Source: Limnomonas spitsbergensis
Lineage: Eukaryota; Chlorophyta; Chlorophyceae; Chlamydomonadales
DNA length: 64,000 nt
Assembly: GCA_037349105.1 (NCBI GenBank)
Contig: JAYJMM010000066.1
Coordinates: 248,001-312,000, forward strand
Direction: 5' to 3'
The stretch's first letter is position 1; each line of letters starts with the position of its first letter. The notes under the pieces were generated by a model. That model was not told the origin of the DNA and ran no database searches. It was given only the letters and a program-made list of their open reading frames with translations. This document shows positions 45,470-57,500 of this stretch, piece after piece. The translations under genes and the position numbers were made by a program.

Positions 45470-47350
45470 TTTTGTCTTCCTTTCTTTTTTTCTGGCAGTT
45501 GGGTGCCAATGTGGCCGAGCCTTTTTGAGCATGTGTGGCCCGAAGGTGTTATGTCATGACTCTTTTTAGGGACTGGGAATCTGACTACTTTCCCTTAAAT
45601 ATTGTGTGTGTGTGTGGGGCTGTGTGTGTGTGTGTGTGTGTGCTTTATTCCAGTTTGGTCCGGTTTTTATTTCTCTTCTTGATAGTTTTTGACTTGTTCA
45701 AGGCCATGCTTTGCAGGAAATGAAGAATCTTCCCACTGCCTTAACTTTTGGGGAGGGGTCCTTTTCATTTGTGTTCCTCACTTTCTTTCCTTTCTACTGT
45801 TGCCAGTCATTTCCTTTCACCCAACCATACATTTGATTGGGCCGGGCCCAGAGGTGTAACGTCATTCACTTTCACCAGCTGTACCGGACTTCCTTTCCTT
45901 TGTGGGGTGGGCTCAGGCTTTTTTCCTTTAGTTTCCTCTGTCCTCTTTGCCTCCCCTTTTCCCTCCCGACCAGACGGATGGGCACCCACGCGGCTGAGCC
46001 TGTAAGAGCAGGGCCCAGAGGTGTTACGTCATACTGACCTTTTCCAATACCCCAGCGTGCAAGCTTGACTAAAGGAGCGGGGATAGGCAGGCCCCCCAGA
46101 CGATGCTTGAGACTTCCACCCTTCGTATCACGTCAAGCAAGGGTGGGATGCCCTGGCTTTTGTGAAATATGTGGTACATATACGTTGAGGCGTAGACGTT
46201 TCAGAGGCGGGGGCTTCCTTTCATTGACCTTTCTGTCCAGCCTTATGCATGTCCCTTGATTTTATTTCTCCTTCTCCTTTGTTTTTCCTGCCCAACATAA
46301 TTTTGCCGCTTTCCTCCCAATTCATTAGTTGGTCACCCACGATCCTTCGCTGCCAAGCCTTCTTGAGCAGGGCCCAGAGGTGCTATGTCATTTACCAGAT
46401 GTACCGGGCAGGCAAAAGTGGGAAGCCCAGGCTTCTGTTTAGCACAGGGTCCAACTTGTGAAGGGCTATAGACTCTAGAGGGGCTGGAGAAGCGACCTAC
46501 CTGTCATCTGTTCTTTTTCTGGCATGGCGCTCTTTCTCCTTTCACCTATTCTCTCTTACTTCTATTTTTATATTCCAAGGTTCCAGGCAGCTGGATGCCG
46601 ACGCGGCTGAGCCTTGTGAGCAAGGCTCACAGGTGAAAAACATCTAGATGTGGGGAACATACAGTAGAAGAGGATTCTGGACCTCTGCACTCATATATCA
46701 CAGGGAAGGCATGCGCGGGACAAGTGCTCTGCTCCTGGACCACTCTGGGTAGAACCACAGGAGATGTGGGGAACATGCAGTAGTGGCAACATGGCCGAGC
46801 TTGTTGAGTGCTAGTCTCTTAAGGGCTTGTGGTGTTGGATTCCCTTCCCTGGAAGGGGTGTTTTCCTTTCTTCTCTTTCACCTCCAACCAGACAGTTGGA
46901 TGCTGACACGGCGAGCCTTTTTTAGCCTGGCTCAGATGTCACGGACGTCATGCCTGGGCCCTGCTGGAAAAGGCCGTTCAGTGTTCCGTCATTGAAATGC
47001 TTCAGGCTGCCCTTGGTGTGCAGAAGTGTCTTAACCACCTTCATTTGAGCTGTGTCTGTTACCTTGCCATTATCCTCGTTCATGCTGTAAATACATGTAC
47101 AAGTTGTACCAAGGCACGACCTGTGGTATGATACCACACACCCCAATTCAGTACTGGATTGAAGAACTCAAGATGCTTGCCTTGGCGTTCCGATTTAGGA
47201 TGGTGCACGTTGTAACCGCTGGGCCCCTTGGCTTGCAGGGAAATGACAGATCACCTCTGGGCCCTGCTGAAAAGGCCGCGTGGGTGCCAAACTGTCCGGT
47301 TGGGAGAGAAGTGAAGGGAAGAGAGGAAGGCAAAGGAGAGGGATATCGCC
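45470..47350. repeat. Cluster of retroelement 3' tail copies
   Basis: The core CCCAGAGGTGTTAYGTCAT recurs near 45540, 45846, 46011 and 46373 with weaker forms near 46620 and 46930, and inverted near 47235-47260. It is often preceded by GGGCACCCACGCGGCTGAG and by a T/C-rich tract. A TG microsatellite lies at about 45603-45641. The pattern looks like repeated 5'-truncated insertions or tandem growth of the tail. Confidence 0.65.
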
Positions 47351-47933
47351 CCCCCCTCATGGCGTGCATGTGTTAATCATGTATGATTTCTTCTTGGCAG
47401 CCTTCTTGGTGCCCGCCGGGTTCGATTTACAAATAAAGCATTTGTTAAGGTCAATGGATGGTCAGTAAGAGGCAGAAATCATGGCCTCAGACCTGCCAGG
47501 ACCTAAATCATTCCACTGTAGGTAAAATAACCCTATGGCTCATGAACCCTAGTTCGACTGATTCCTCATGCCAGGAGAGCTGTTTATAAGTAAGCGCCCT
47601 TGCGTTGAAGATTCGCAGCCAGCGCACCGGCATATCAGCAATCGCCTAAGAACAAGCGCATAGCAGACAAAGGAGGCCTAGCCGGTGAACAAGCACTGCA
47701 GTGTTATTTCCGGTGACTTGAACCTGCGTGTCAGCAACTTCCCGGCCTGCGCCAAGGAGTCCTGGTGCATCATACCCTGTTGCCTGGGTTGTCAGCTGAA
47801 GGCCGGTCATCGTTTGGTCTCCATCGGCTCAGCAGTCACCCAAAGGTGGGGGCTGGTTTGAACACAAACAACCCTGATATTAAGCAGGCCCCCAAAGCCC
47901 TTAAAGGTCTACCAATCCGCCTGTTTTGCCCTT

Positions 47934-48082
47934 CAGGGTGCCTTCGGCGTAGGTGCAGTACTCCCGAGCTGGTAGTGGCTGACGTAAGGCTTGAGAAGCG
48001 TTGTGGACAGGTCTGGCACGATGTAGCGCGGCCGGAGGTCTTCAATGATGTGGAACTTACCATCAGTGGCGAAGAGACCGAC
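47934..48082 (-). pseudogene. Mitochondrial ribosomal protein mL41 C-terminal exon, one-base frame break
   Basis: After a CAG acceptor the minus strand reads VGLFATD, then in another frame KFHIIEDLRPRYIVPDLS and TTLLKPYVSHYQ, ending TAPTPKAP before TGA. Family members have a GGKF-type turn followed by a VPDL..FKLKPYV core, so a single base appears to be missing between ATD and KF (near 48060). mL41 is a component of the large subunit of the mitochondrial ribosome. A sequencing error, a pseudogene, or an acceptor AG directly before TTCCAC could each explain the break. Upstream exons were not placed securely; a frame near 48300-48548 starting LGLAPRLMKPYFTARLLKS is a candidate. Confidence 0.6.
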
Positions 48083-48129
48083 CTGAAGAGCAAGGGGACT
48101 AACTTAAAGAATTGAACAATCAAGTCTGT

Positions 48130-49630
48130 CAAGCTTCATAAGCCTGAGGACGATCTTGAATCGTAATCAAATATGCGATTGGTTCAGGCTTTAGTTTGCA
48201 CAGTTGAGTGGTTATTGTAATGCACGCCAAACCATCTTTGGGGGGCCGCCCAGCCTTAAGAGGCCTAAGGCCAGGGGGGCCGCCCAAACCTTAAGAGGCC
48301 TAAGGCCAGTGGTCCAGGCAGCAGCACCTGCTGCACCAGGTGCCCTGGTCCTGTGGTCCACCAGATAAGATGTAGCTGAACTGTAGCTGAAGCGAGCTAA
48401 GATAAACAGTGTCACAGTTCACCTGGATATATGTTGCTTTCAAAATGGTTTGTTGCGCAAACAGAGCATATGCTTCATCTACCACCCACGATTTTAGGAG
48501 TCGTGCAGTGAAGTATGGTTTCATTAGCCTTGGAGCCAAACCCAGCACTTGCCATGCTAGACCTAGCTACGGCAGTCCCAAGTGCAATCGGTCGGTGTTT
48601 CGACAAAAGCACAGCCTAACCTGCAGGCCATGATGTAAGGCTCCAAGGGATCAGAGACAGCACGTGCGTACACACTAAGTACCAAAAATAGAAGACGGCC
48701 AACATATGATCAAGAGGAGCTGTCTCTGCTGAGTGCCGATTGCTGTCTTTAAGGCCCTAGGATAGCGCAGAACTCATATGGCATGTTGTGCCGTGAGCTG
48801 CACTGTTCTCTTAACTCTTGCGCCCCCCAAAGGTAAAGGCACATGATTCAGTAAAAGTGTTTTCCTATCCAGCACTTAAACACTTTAGTGCCTATAGGGT
48901 CTAGGATGTCAGCTTTTAGAGCCATGCGCTCCCATGCTCCCATGCATTATGCCTGCCACGCAGTGCGATCCTATATCCCTACCCCCATCGCACCTTTTTG
49001 TCACCACGGTCAATGTGGGCCTTCTTGACCCATGCAGCTGCCTTGACTTGCCATCCTCTTCGGAGCCCGGTCCGTAGCCTACCCGCAACACCCTTGTGAA
49101 TCAGCTTCAAGACCTCCTCTCTGCTGGGTGCGACTGTCTTACTGCCGGTAAAGACGAGCGAGGAATACATCCGGTGCCACATGAGGGCAGGTGTGGGCCC
49201 TATCAGTCTGAGAGATGCCGCTGAGCTGATCGAAAGCATTGGCGTATCAGTACGCCGGACAAGTATCGTCGCTTATGAACGATGCAGCGCAGGGGAGATG
49301 GGTTCAGCGCTCCTCACTATGCGCCCCAGGTGTGATTACTGGAGCTAGAGATCAGTCGTGACGGGAGGAATAGCCAGAGTGAGCACGATGGCCGCGCACT
49401 ACTAATCCGGCTGAAGCTAGGGATTCAACTATACTCGAGCTTGATGAATTGATGTCGAAAAGGAGCCATACGTTGGCGAGGAAGCGCGGAGAGAGCAAAT
49501 GCCACCATCTGGTTCTGGAGCGCCAACGCCTAGTCAGGGCCCCCATGAACTGCTCTTTCAGTCTCCTAAACCGTTTACCAGGCATCAGTTTCTAATATTT
49601 TCTCTCGCCAATAATTTTACGAGCTGCCCG
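48130..49630. other. Intergenic region with short repeats
   Basis: Contains a direct repeat of about 45 bp (GGGGGGCCGCCCA... AAGAGGCCTAAGGCCAG) at about 48240 and 48277, and the dispersed motif ATGTAGCTGAACTGTAGCTG near 48370. Apart from a possible upstream mL41 exon no gene was supported. Confidence 0.4.
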
Positions 49631-49631
49631 C

Positions 49632-52600
49632 ATGACCTTGACATTATCGTCACACCTGCCGTCATGCAGCCATGCCTCCATGCGGCGCTCATCGGCGGCC
49701 ACATACCGCGTTCATCCCCTCACGCCACGATTACCAGCTGCCCAGAAGTGCCGCAGCAATGGCAGAGAAAATAGAGCTGTGGCTCAGGGCATAGTTCCTG
49801 ACCCACGATCCTCGTCATCTGAAGCCCACACCCGTTCCTCTGCGCCTGCTCCACCCTCTGCTGCCCCAGCGCCCGAACCGTCCACTCTGCCAGCTGCATC
49901 AATCACACCGCCAGCCTCTGAACCAGCCTCCAATTCCACGGCCGTCAACCACTCACTCATACCGTTCATGGCGTTAGTGGAGGACAAGAAGTTCCATTGC
50001 ACGCAGTGTGGCAAGTGCTGCACTGGAGAAGGAGAGGTCAGACACGTGTTCAGGCGCATAAATGTTGCATGAATGTTGCATTGATATTGCATGGATGCTG
50101 CTCTGATGTTGCATGGATATTGTGTGAATGCTGCATGGATGTGGCGTACTGGACAGGTTGGTGCCGAGCTAGTACATATGGGCTGTGGGGGTGTGAAGGT
50201 GTAGACTAGGGGCACACAAGTGCATTGAGGGTCTCTCTATGACGCCCCCCCCTCCCCTCATTCCATAGCTGACTTCCTCTATCCCCACCATTTCCTTCAA
50301 GAGTCCTGTCTGCTTAGCTGTTGGAGCAGTTTCACACTTTGAGATGACTGTACCAGGGAGCGATACATTGTTTGAGAGCCGGTACATAGGAACTGGAAAA
50401 TGAAATACAGTGGCGGAAAATACGAACAATCTGCATTGAGCCTTGTTAGGTACACTGCCCTTAAGCTAGCTGTGTGCAGCACATAAAGGTGTGGACCCCT
50501 CGGTCAGCCTGGCCATCCTTGCCCTCCTCCTTTTGTCTGACTGGAAACCCTACCTCTTGCTCTGCACCCTGTTTGTGACAGATATGGATCACGGATAAAG
50601 AGGTGGGCTACATCAAAGGCAGAAGAAGTGGTTTGGTGTCAGTCACTCATTTGTGTGACTCGTTTGTTTTGTCCCCAGTGTGATTTAGTCCTGTTTCTGA
50701 TTTGCTGGGAGTTGTTGAATGATGTCCCACCTGATCATTAGCCTGAGCAGTCTCAACGCGCATGCATTGTTTGCAATACCTCAACCATTGCCAAATCTCA
50801 GTCTTCCCTCCAATCCCTATTTTAAGAGTTCAGGTCTAAACATCTGAACCCTTTTGCATCCTTTCAGGCCTCTTCCATTGCCATGCATCTGGGTTTGGAA
50901 CGTTCACACTTCTTCGATGCCCACGTGAAGCAGTACGACAAATACCAGGGTTTCTGGTTACTGAAGAGCAAGGATGGGACTGAGGTACGTTGGGGCTAAA
51001 CGAACAAACATCTAAATTGGTTGAGGGATGGGGTCAAGGTGTGTGGATGTGTGGGGGGCCATCAATCTTGGAGGTGTGTGGGTGATCAACTGATCACGTT
51101 GGGCATCCATAACCTGTCTTGACACAGACACAAATTCCATCATACCCACTAGGGACACCTCCTACCACTCAATACCAGCTTAGTCTGGCCTATTCGAAAG
51201 TGCTTTTTGTGGCGGTGTAGATTTCTCTGTGACTTCACAAGCTTGACAAGGCTGGGGGATAGCTAAACCCTTGACCTGTAATCTGGGCTGTTTCTGCTTT
51301 GACTGTCGCGGATTCTCCAACTGGGTTGTGGGTGTAGATCCTATCATGCGTGTGTCGACCAGCCATTGTTTTCCTTGTTCAGGACTGAGCATGATTTGCA
51401 CCAGAGGTTGGGGCAGTAGGTAGCCGTGTCATTGTCGTTGTTGTCCCTCGATCTGATTTGCACTGAAGCGCAGGCTGCGAAATGAATCTCATGCCATGAT
51501 GGCCTTGCATTAAATTGCATGGTCCTGGAAAACATTTTAAAGACTCTGATGACTAGTAGACGGTCTGGGCACGGGTATGGCTTTGGCCGATACTGTGGGG
51601 GGTCAGCTTTAAGCATATAAGTAAGCAATCCTGGAGATGGCACTGAAGACTGCTCCCAGCACCCTATCAATGGACTGTGGAAGAAATCAGGAACTCTAGA
51701 AGACAAGATATAACATACCGGTCGACATTTAAATCCTGGAACCTGGGATGTGAAACCTCCACCGATAACCTGGAACCTGAAATATTTGAGCCCAGAAGCC
51801 TGTGCGCCGAAACCTCCACACTTCCGCCCGGCCCTGCTGGATGCAGTCATGCACCTTCCTGCAGGCTGACAACAAGTGTGGAATCCACGCCAATCGCCCT
51901 GGGCAGTGCAGCACATATCCCTGGTGGCCGGAGCTGATGGAGAAGGAACGTTGGGACTGGGAGAAGGGTGAGGCGCTCTTAGGTCCAATTCAATGTTGGA
52001 TTTGCTCTGGCCTTGAGTGCTAGCTGTGTGGTGCATTTCAGATCTGAAAGGGGCTTCGCTCAATGTCTATGCCTACTCGACTCCTATTTTCGTTCTCAGC
52101 TGAAGATTGAAAGTAATGGTAGAGGCGTTAATATTGTTGGATTGCTCGGTCTTATGGTTGACCAAGTAACCTGGGCCCTGCTGGTGAGGCCTATCTGTGT
52201 ATGCAGGAGCAACAACTTTAGCCTGCTGCCCCACACCTTATCGCGTCCCCTCCCTGCTGTCCCTCCCCCCCCCCCCTGCTGCCTCCACCCACGCTAAATC
52301 GACCTCCAACATATGACCCTGACGATGAAGACAACATTTGCGAGGTGAGGATCTGCATGGGTGGGGCTCTATACAGAGGAATGAAGGGGTTAAGATCTGC
52401 ATGGGGGATAAATGGCAAACATTAGCATCCTTCATGTATCCTCCCGGCGTCCTCCCATCCTTAAGGACATGTTATCTTTTATTTATTTATGGATACCGGT
52501 ATGGCATCCACCTCCTGGACAGTTGGGGTGCCCAAAATACAAGGAGCAACATCTCCCCTGAGGAGCATGCATGATGCTCCGTCTGCCTTATCTACTCTTT

Positions 52601-53173
52601 CTTATCTACTCTGCCTTGGCTGGTTTGAAATCTGAACAAACTGGAACCAAGCCCTGCTTGAAGCCTTCCCCTTTTGAAATTGCCGGGTTGTGCAATCCCT
52701 TGCCCCTGAATATCTAGAAACCCAAATCTTTATCTTTTCACGTCATGTCGTGGTACCGGCAGGGGGTACCTGTTCTGACCCTCCAAGGCAATCTGATATC
52801 ACTGCTTATTTTTACTGCCAGGTCCCCATCTGCAGTGCTTCGAAAACTAACATTTCTGCCATACGGATCTCTCTGTTTATGTTGAGGGTATTTGTTGCCC
52901 TTTTGGTCATGGCGCGAATGTGGCACCTTCCTAAGCTGCAAATATTTCATATCAAATCTCTCGCTCTTAGGTTAAAAAACACCTTTTTGTTCCGTGTGCT
53001 GAATCCCCCGCCTACCCCTGCCTGCTGCCACCCTGCCCGCGCCTCAGGGATTCAATCACGCTGATGCCACAGCCTTGGACATGGAGGAAGCTGCCAGGCA
53101 GCTACACATGGCAACACGGCAGGAGCAGCTGCGCATCCTGTCGAGACAAATGAAGCCGGAAAGCCGGGGTTGA
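49632..53173 (+). CDS. CxxCxxCC (YkgJ-type) zinc/iron-chelating protein, probably plastid-targeted
   Basis: Exon 1 (49632-50036) begins with about 110 Ser/Ala/Pro/Arg-rich residues poor in acids at the start (MTLTLSSHLPSCSHASMRR), resembling a plastid transit peptide, then FHCTQCGKCCTGEGE. A 21-nt exon (50582-50602) encodes IWITDKE. Exon 3 (50868-50984) encodes ASSIAMHLGLERSHFFDAHV to SKDGTE. Exon 4 (51847-51967) encodes SCTFLQADNKCGIHANRPG and QCSTYPWWPELMEKE. A piece ending 52344 gives YDPDDEDNICE, and the last exon (53048-53173) gives GFNHADATALDMEEAARQL to PESRG and TGA. The eight-Cys pattern (CTQCGKCC, CTFL, CGIH.NRP.QCSTYP) defines the family, which is thought to bind zinc or an iron-sulfur cluster. 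The 5' border of the fifth exon (near 52222) does not fit in phase, so one more small exon is likely. Confidence 0.85.
50040..50152. repeat. Degenerate ATGTTGCATGGAT-type repeat
   Basis: Short imperfect repeats of TGTTGCATGRAT in the first intron of the YkgJ-type gene. Confidence 0.7.
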
Positions 53174-53179
53174 GGGAGT

Positions 53180-54510
53180 TAGGCTGTATCTGCAGCTGGC
53201 ACGCTGTGGTTTTGAAAACAGTGAAACAGATCCAGTAGTCAGAAATGTATTATCTGATAGGATTTTATTCAGCCTTGCTCCCTACTTCATTGTGTTTTGG
53301 CACTGGATGGACCTGGTTATTCTGAATTGGGCCACAGCCATGCACATTGGACTGGTCGGGCGTGCATCAGATGCATGCATTTGCCCTAGTCAGTACCTGA
53401 TTACTAGTCAGTGACCCACCAGTCGGCAGGAGACGGTTTGAACCAGGCATTGGCCCTACTAATTTAACATGCCTAACTGTACAATCAATGAATGATGGAT
53501 TGCACTGCTGCCTGGATGGCCATGTCAATTACTGGATGATGGACCTCACTACTGGTATGATCCCAACCTGGATCTCACCCGCGCTTCTCAGGCTGGACAT
53601 GACCTATCCCAGGCATGCTCTGCTGTGGGAAGTTTGAAAATTGGCCACTGTCTGTGCGGTCAGTGCCCCTGCTGCTTCAGACTTGTCAGACCTGCCGCTT
53701 GTTTACCTTTTCTCACGCTGCTCTCAGCTTCTCTGCTGTATAGGAAAGCCCACCCCTGCGGTGGTTGCTTCCCGACGACGGGGCGACGGATAGGTAAACT
53801 CCTTCAAGGCTTGAAGCCCATTTCGCGCCAACAGCAGCGCTACGGCGCTACTTACTCGAGTTAACACACTTTATTTTTTCATTTTTTCATTTTTACGAAC
53901 CCATTTTTCATTATTTCATTTTTATGAACCCACGAGTGGCAGGCTGATTACCTAAGGATTACCTCGACTAATCCCTGCTGGTTTCAAATCTCAATCTCGC
54001 GTCAAGTCACGTCACTCTTGCGCCCTTCAGTTTCCTATTCACCCGCCTAATCACAGTCTAGCAAGGGGGGCTGCGTCACTGCGGACAGACGGCCTCTTGG
54101 CAGTTGCGCTTCCTGAATCTGAGACTCTAAGGCTACTGAACGTTGAGGTACCCACTCACGAGAGTCGTATCGGTTTCGAACCCCTGAACACCACCTCTGG
54201 TCTCGAACGTCTCGTTCCGATGTTCCCAGTCCACAGTGCCATAGTCGGCGAAAATGCGCAGAAGTAATCCCCTGCATGACACTACGCCCGCTCCTGCTGC
54301 TGCTGGCGCCTCACCTGCGCGCTTCAGCTGCAGTGGCTCTATGTGGCGATCCCCATCTCAGCGCAGGTGCGGGGGATGCTGCTGAACAACCTGTTCTCTG
54401 AGACTCGGGGGCGCACTGCGCGCACATGCCGCAACTCAGCTGATTTCAACCCGCCCTTCCCCCGCCTTCTGGGCTCAACCTCACTCCTGCCCCCCTGCAT
54501 CCCCCATGTG
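53180..54510. other. Intergenic region
   Basis: Contains T-rich sequence with a repeated ATTTTTCATT and TACGAACCCA/TATGAACCCA motif near 53870-53935. No gene was supported, although the 3' part may contain a first exon of the next gene. Confidence 0.4.
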
Positions 54511-54512
54511 CT

Positions 54513-57500
54513 AGGAGCCTCCCACACCCGGCATCGGTCACCCCTGCAACAGCCCCACTTACCAACGCGCTGCTCTGATTCAGTTTTACCTCAAGACTGG
54601 GGACCCGTTATGGCACAACAACAGCGGCTGGCCGGCACCTGCAGGGGTGCATGGGAGCATGGGGGAGCTCATGCAGCTGCTAAAGCCAATGCCCATGCAG
54701 ACCAAAATATGCATATTTACACCTGATGGCTCGGAGAGCGAGACCGAGGCCAGCATCTCAAGCAACGCGAGCGAAAGCAGTGAAAACAACAGCAGCAACA
54801 GCGGTGGTGGTAGCAGCAGTGGGGTCAGCTCTGCAGCCTCCTCCTCATCCTCCGCCCCGGTCCTCCTGCCAGATCATTGCTGCTGGTTCGGCGTCTCCTG
54901 CTGCACCCCCCTAGACCTGCATTGATGCACGCCTCTCCTGCCGCTGCGTGACCGGCCAGGTCGTCACGCTACAACTCAAAGATAACAACTTGGCAGGTCG
55001 CGATTTCTGGAGAGGGCCGGATGACGTTGCCGACCCGGCTGCTGGGGGCCAATCATCCTACTTTGTTTCCTTTTTGCAGTGTGGTCTCATGGAGCTCCAC
55101 ATGCCCTCCAACAGGTAAGCAGGGCAGGCAGGGGCGGGAGGACACTCAGCAGGGCAGGCAGGGGCGGGAGGACACTCAGCAGGGCAGGCAGGGGCGGGAG
55201 GACACTCAGCAGGGCAGGCAGGGGCGGGAGGACACTCAGCAGGGCAGGCAGGGGCGGGAGGACACTCAGCAGGGCGGGCAGGGGCGGGAGGACACTCAGC
55301 AGGGCAGGCAGGGGTGGGAGGACACTCAGCAGGGCAGGCAGGGGCGGGAGGACACTCAGCAGGGCAGGCAGGAGCGGGAGGACACTCAGCAGGGCAGGCA
55401 GGGGCGGGAGGACACTCAGCAGGGCAGGCAGGGGCGGGAGGACACTCAGCAGGGCAGGCAGGAGCGGGAGGACACTCAGCAGGGCAGGCAGGGGCGGGAG
55501 GGCACTCAGCAGGGCAGGCAGGAGCGGGAGGACACTCAGCAGGGCAGGCAGGGGCGGGAGGGCACTCAGCAGGGCAGGCAGGAGCGGGAGGACACTCAGC
55601 AGGGCAGGCAGGGGCGGGAGGACACTCAGCAGGGCAGGCAGGGGCGGGAGGACACTCAGCAGGGCAGGCAGGGGCGGGAGGGCACTCAGCAGGGCAGGCA
55701 GGGGCGGGAGGACACTCAGCAGGGCAGGCAGGGCCGGGAGGACACTCAGCAGGGCAGGCAGGGGCGGGAGGACACTCAGCAGGGCAGGCAGGGGTGGGAG
55801 GACACTCAGCAGGGCAGGCAGGCGCGGGAGGGCAGTCAGCAGGGCAGGCAGGAGCGGGAGGACACTCAGCAGGGCAGGCAGGGGCGGGAGACCACAGCTC
55901 CTCATTTGTTAAACCCCTTTTGGTTTCTTTCCAAACCTGTCCCCTCTGTTTCCCCTCGCTGCCAGGCTACCTCTCCCCCTGCTGCCATCATCTGGGTCGG
56001 TACCTCGCAACCTCCACCTCTTGGACGTGAAGGAGATCTCGGCAAGTGCAGCGACTCTCAGGGTGAGTGAAGGATATCTCGGCTGATCTGACCCGCGGCC
56101 AGAGGCAGTTCAGCAGCAACGACCGGCCGCCGTTAACACGCGTTTCTCAAAAGGTGTCGCAGGTAAACAGCTCTTGGAAGGGTGTGCGATCCCTTCATGC
56201 ATGGATATGTTCATTCTCTTGACTGGGCTGGGAGGCACTTGGAACGGCAGGCCACTTATACGGCAGGTCACTTAAACGGCAGGCCACTTAAACGGCAAGC
56301 CACTTCAACGGCAGGCCACTCAAACGGCGGGTCACTCAAACGGCAGGTCACTGAAACGGCAGGCCACTTATACGGCAGGTCACTTAAACGGCAGGTCACT
56401 CAAACGGCAGGTCACTTAAACGGCAGGTCACTTAAAAGGCAGGCCACTCAAACGGCAGGCCACTCAAATGGCAGGCCACTTAAACGGCAGGTCACTTAAA
56501 CGGCAGGCCACTTAAACGGCAGGTCACTTTAACGGCAGGTCACTTAAACGGCAGGTCACTTAAACGGCAGGCCACCTAAACGGCAGGTCACTTAAACGGC
56601 AGGCCACTGAAACGGCAGGTCACTTAAACGGCAGGTCACTCAAACGGCAGGTCACTTAAACGGCAGGCCACTCAAACGGCAGGTCACTTAAACGACAGGT
56701 CATTCAAACGGCAGGTCACTTAAACGGCAGGTCACTTCAACGGCAGGTCACTTAAACGGCAGGTCACTAAAACGGCAGGTCACTTAAACGGCAGGCCACT
56801 GAAACGGCAGGCCACTCAAACGGCAGGTCACTTAAACGGCAGGTCACTTAAACGGCAGGCCACTCAAATGGCAGGCCACTTAAACGGCAGGCCGCGTGAC
56901 TGGCAGGCCATACAACTCCTGGCACACCCTTCAGGTCCCTCCTGACCTCCTGTATGTATGCGACCTATATTTGGCCCCTGCAAGATCATCCCCCGTGCTG
57001 CACCTTGCAGGATGGGAGCTTCCTCCGCTCCCCCTCCTACCTCCAGGGCTTGCCCCCCCTCCTGGTGTCATGTGCGGACTGGTCCCAGCCCTGGGCCTCC
57101 TCCAGCACCTGGACCGAGGTGAAGGCCATCCGCCTGGGTCAGTTCAGGTAGGAAGTGCATGGACCTATGTCCACAAGGAGGGGGCAAGGAAGAGAATGGA
57201 GCATATAGGAAGTTGGGATGGTTTTTTGTTGTTGTTGCAATTTGGCAGTTTTGTTTGCAAGGCATCCACCTACAGTCTCCTGTTGACCAGTTTTACGTGA
57301 GTGCACCTTCTGTCTGTTTTACCCGGATGTACGTATTGCCTGTCTTCCTGTTTAGCCGGCATTAATGCCCTTCAATCCTCGTCACATGTCGCGTGCAGGT
57401 TTTTGGGTGCGTGGGGGCTTCTGTCTATCGTCCATGTCACCCCAGCTCGCCTGGCTGAACGAAGGTGTGCTTCCTGGTGTTGCAGGGTTGTTGCAGGGTT

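Noticed and set aside
55021..56070. Very long frames (up to about 350 codons) of QQGRQGREDT, SRAGRGGRTL or SAGQAGAGGH repeats
   Set aside because: They are translations of a 30-bp minisatellite without stops in several frames, lying in an intron between phase-matched exons.
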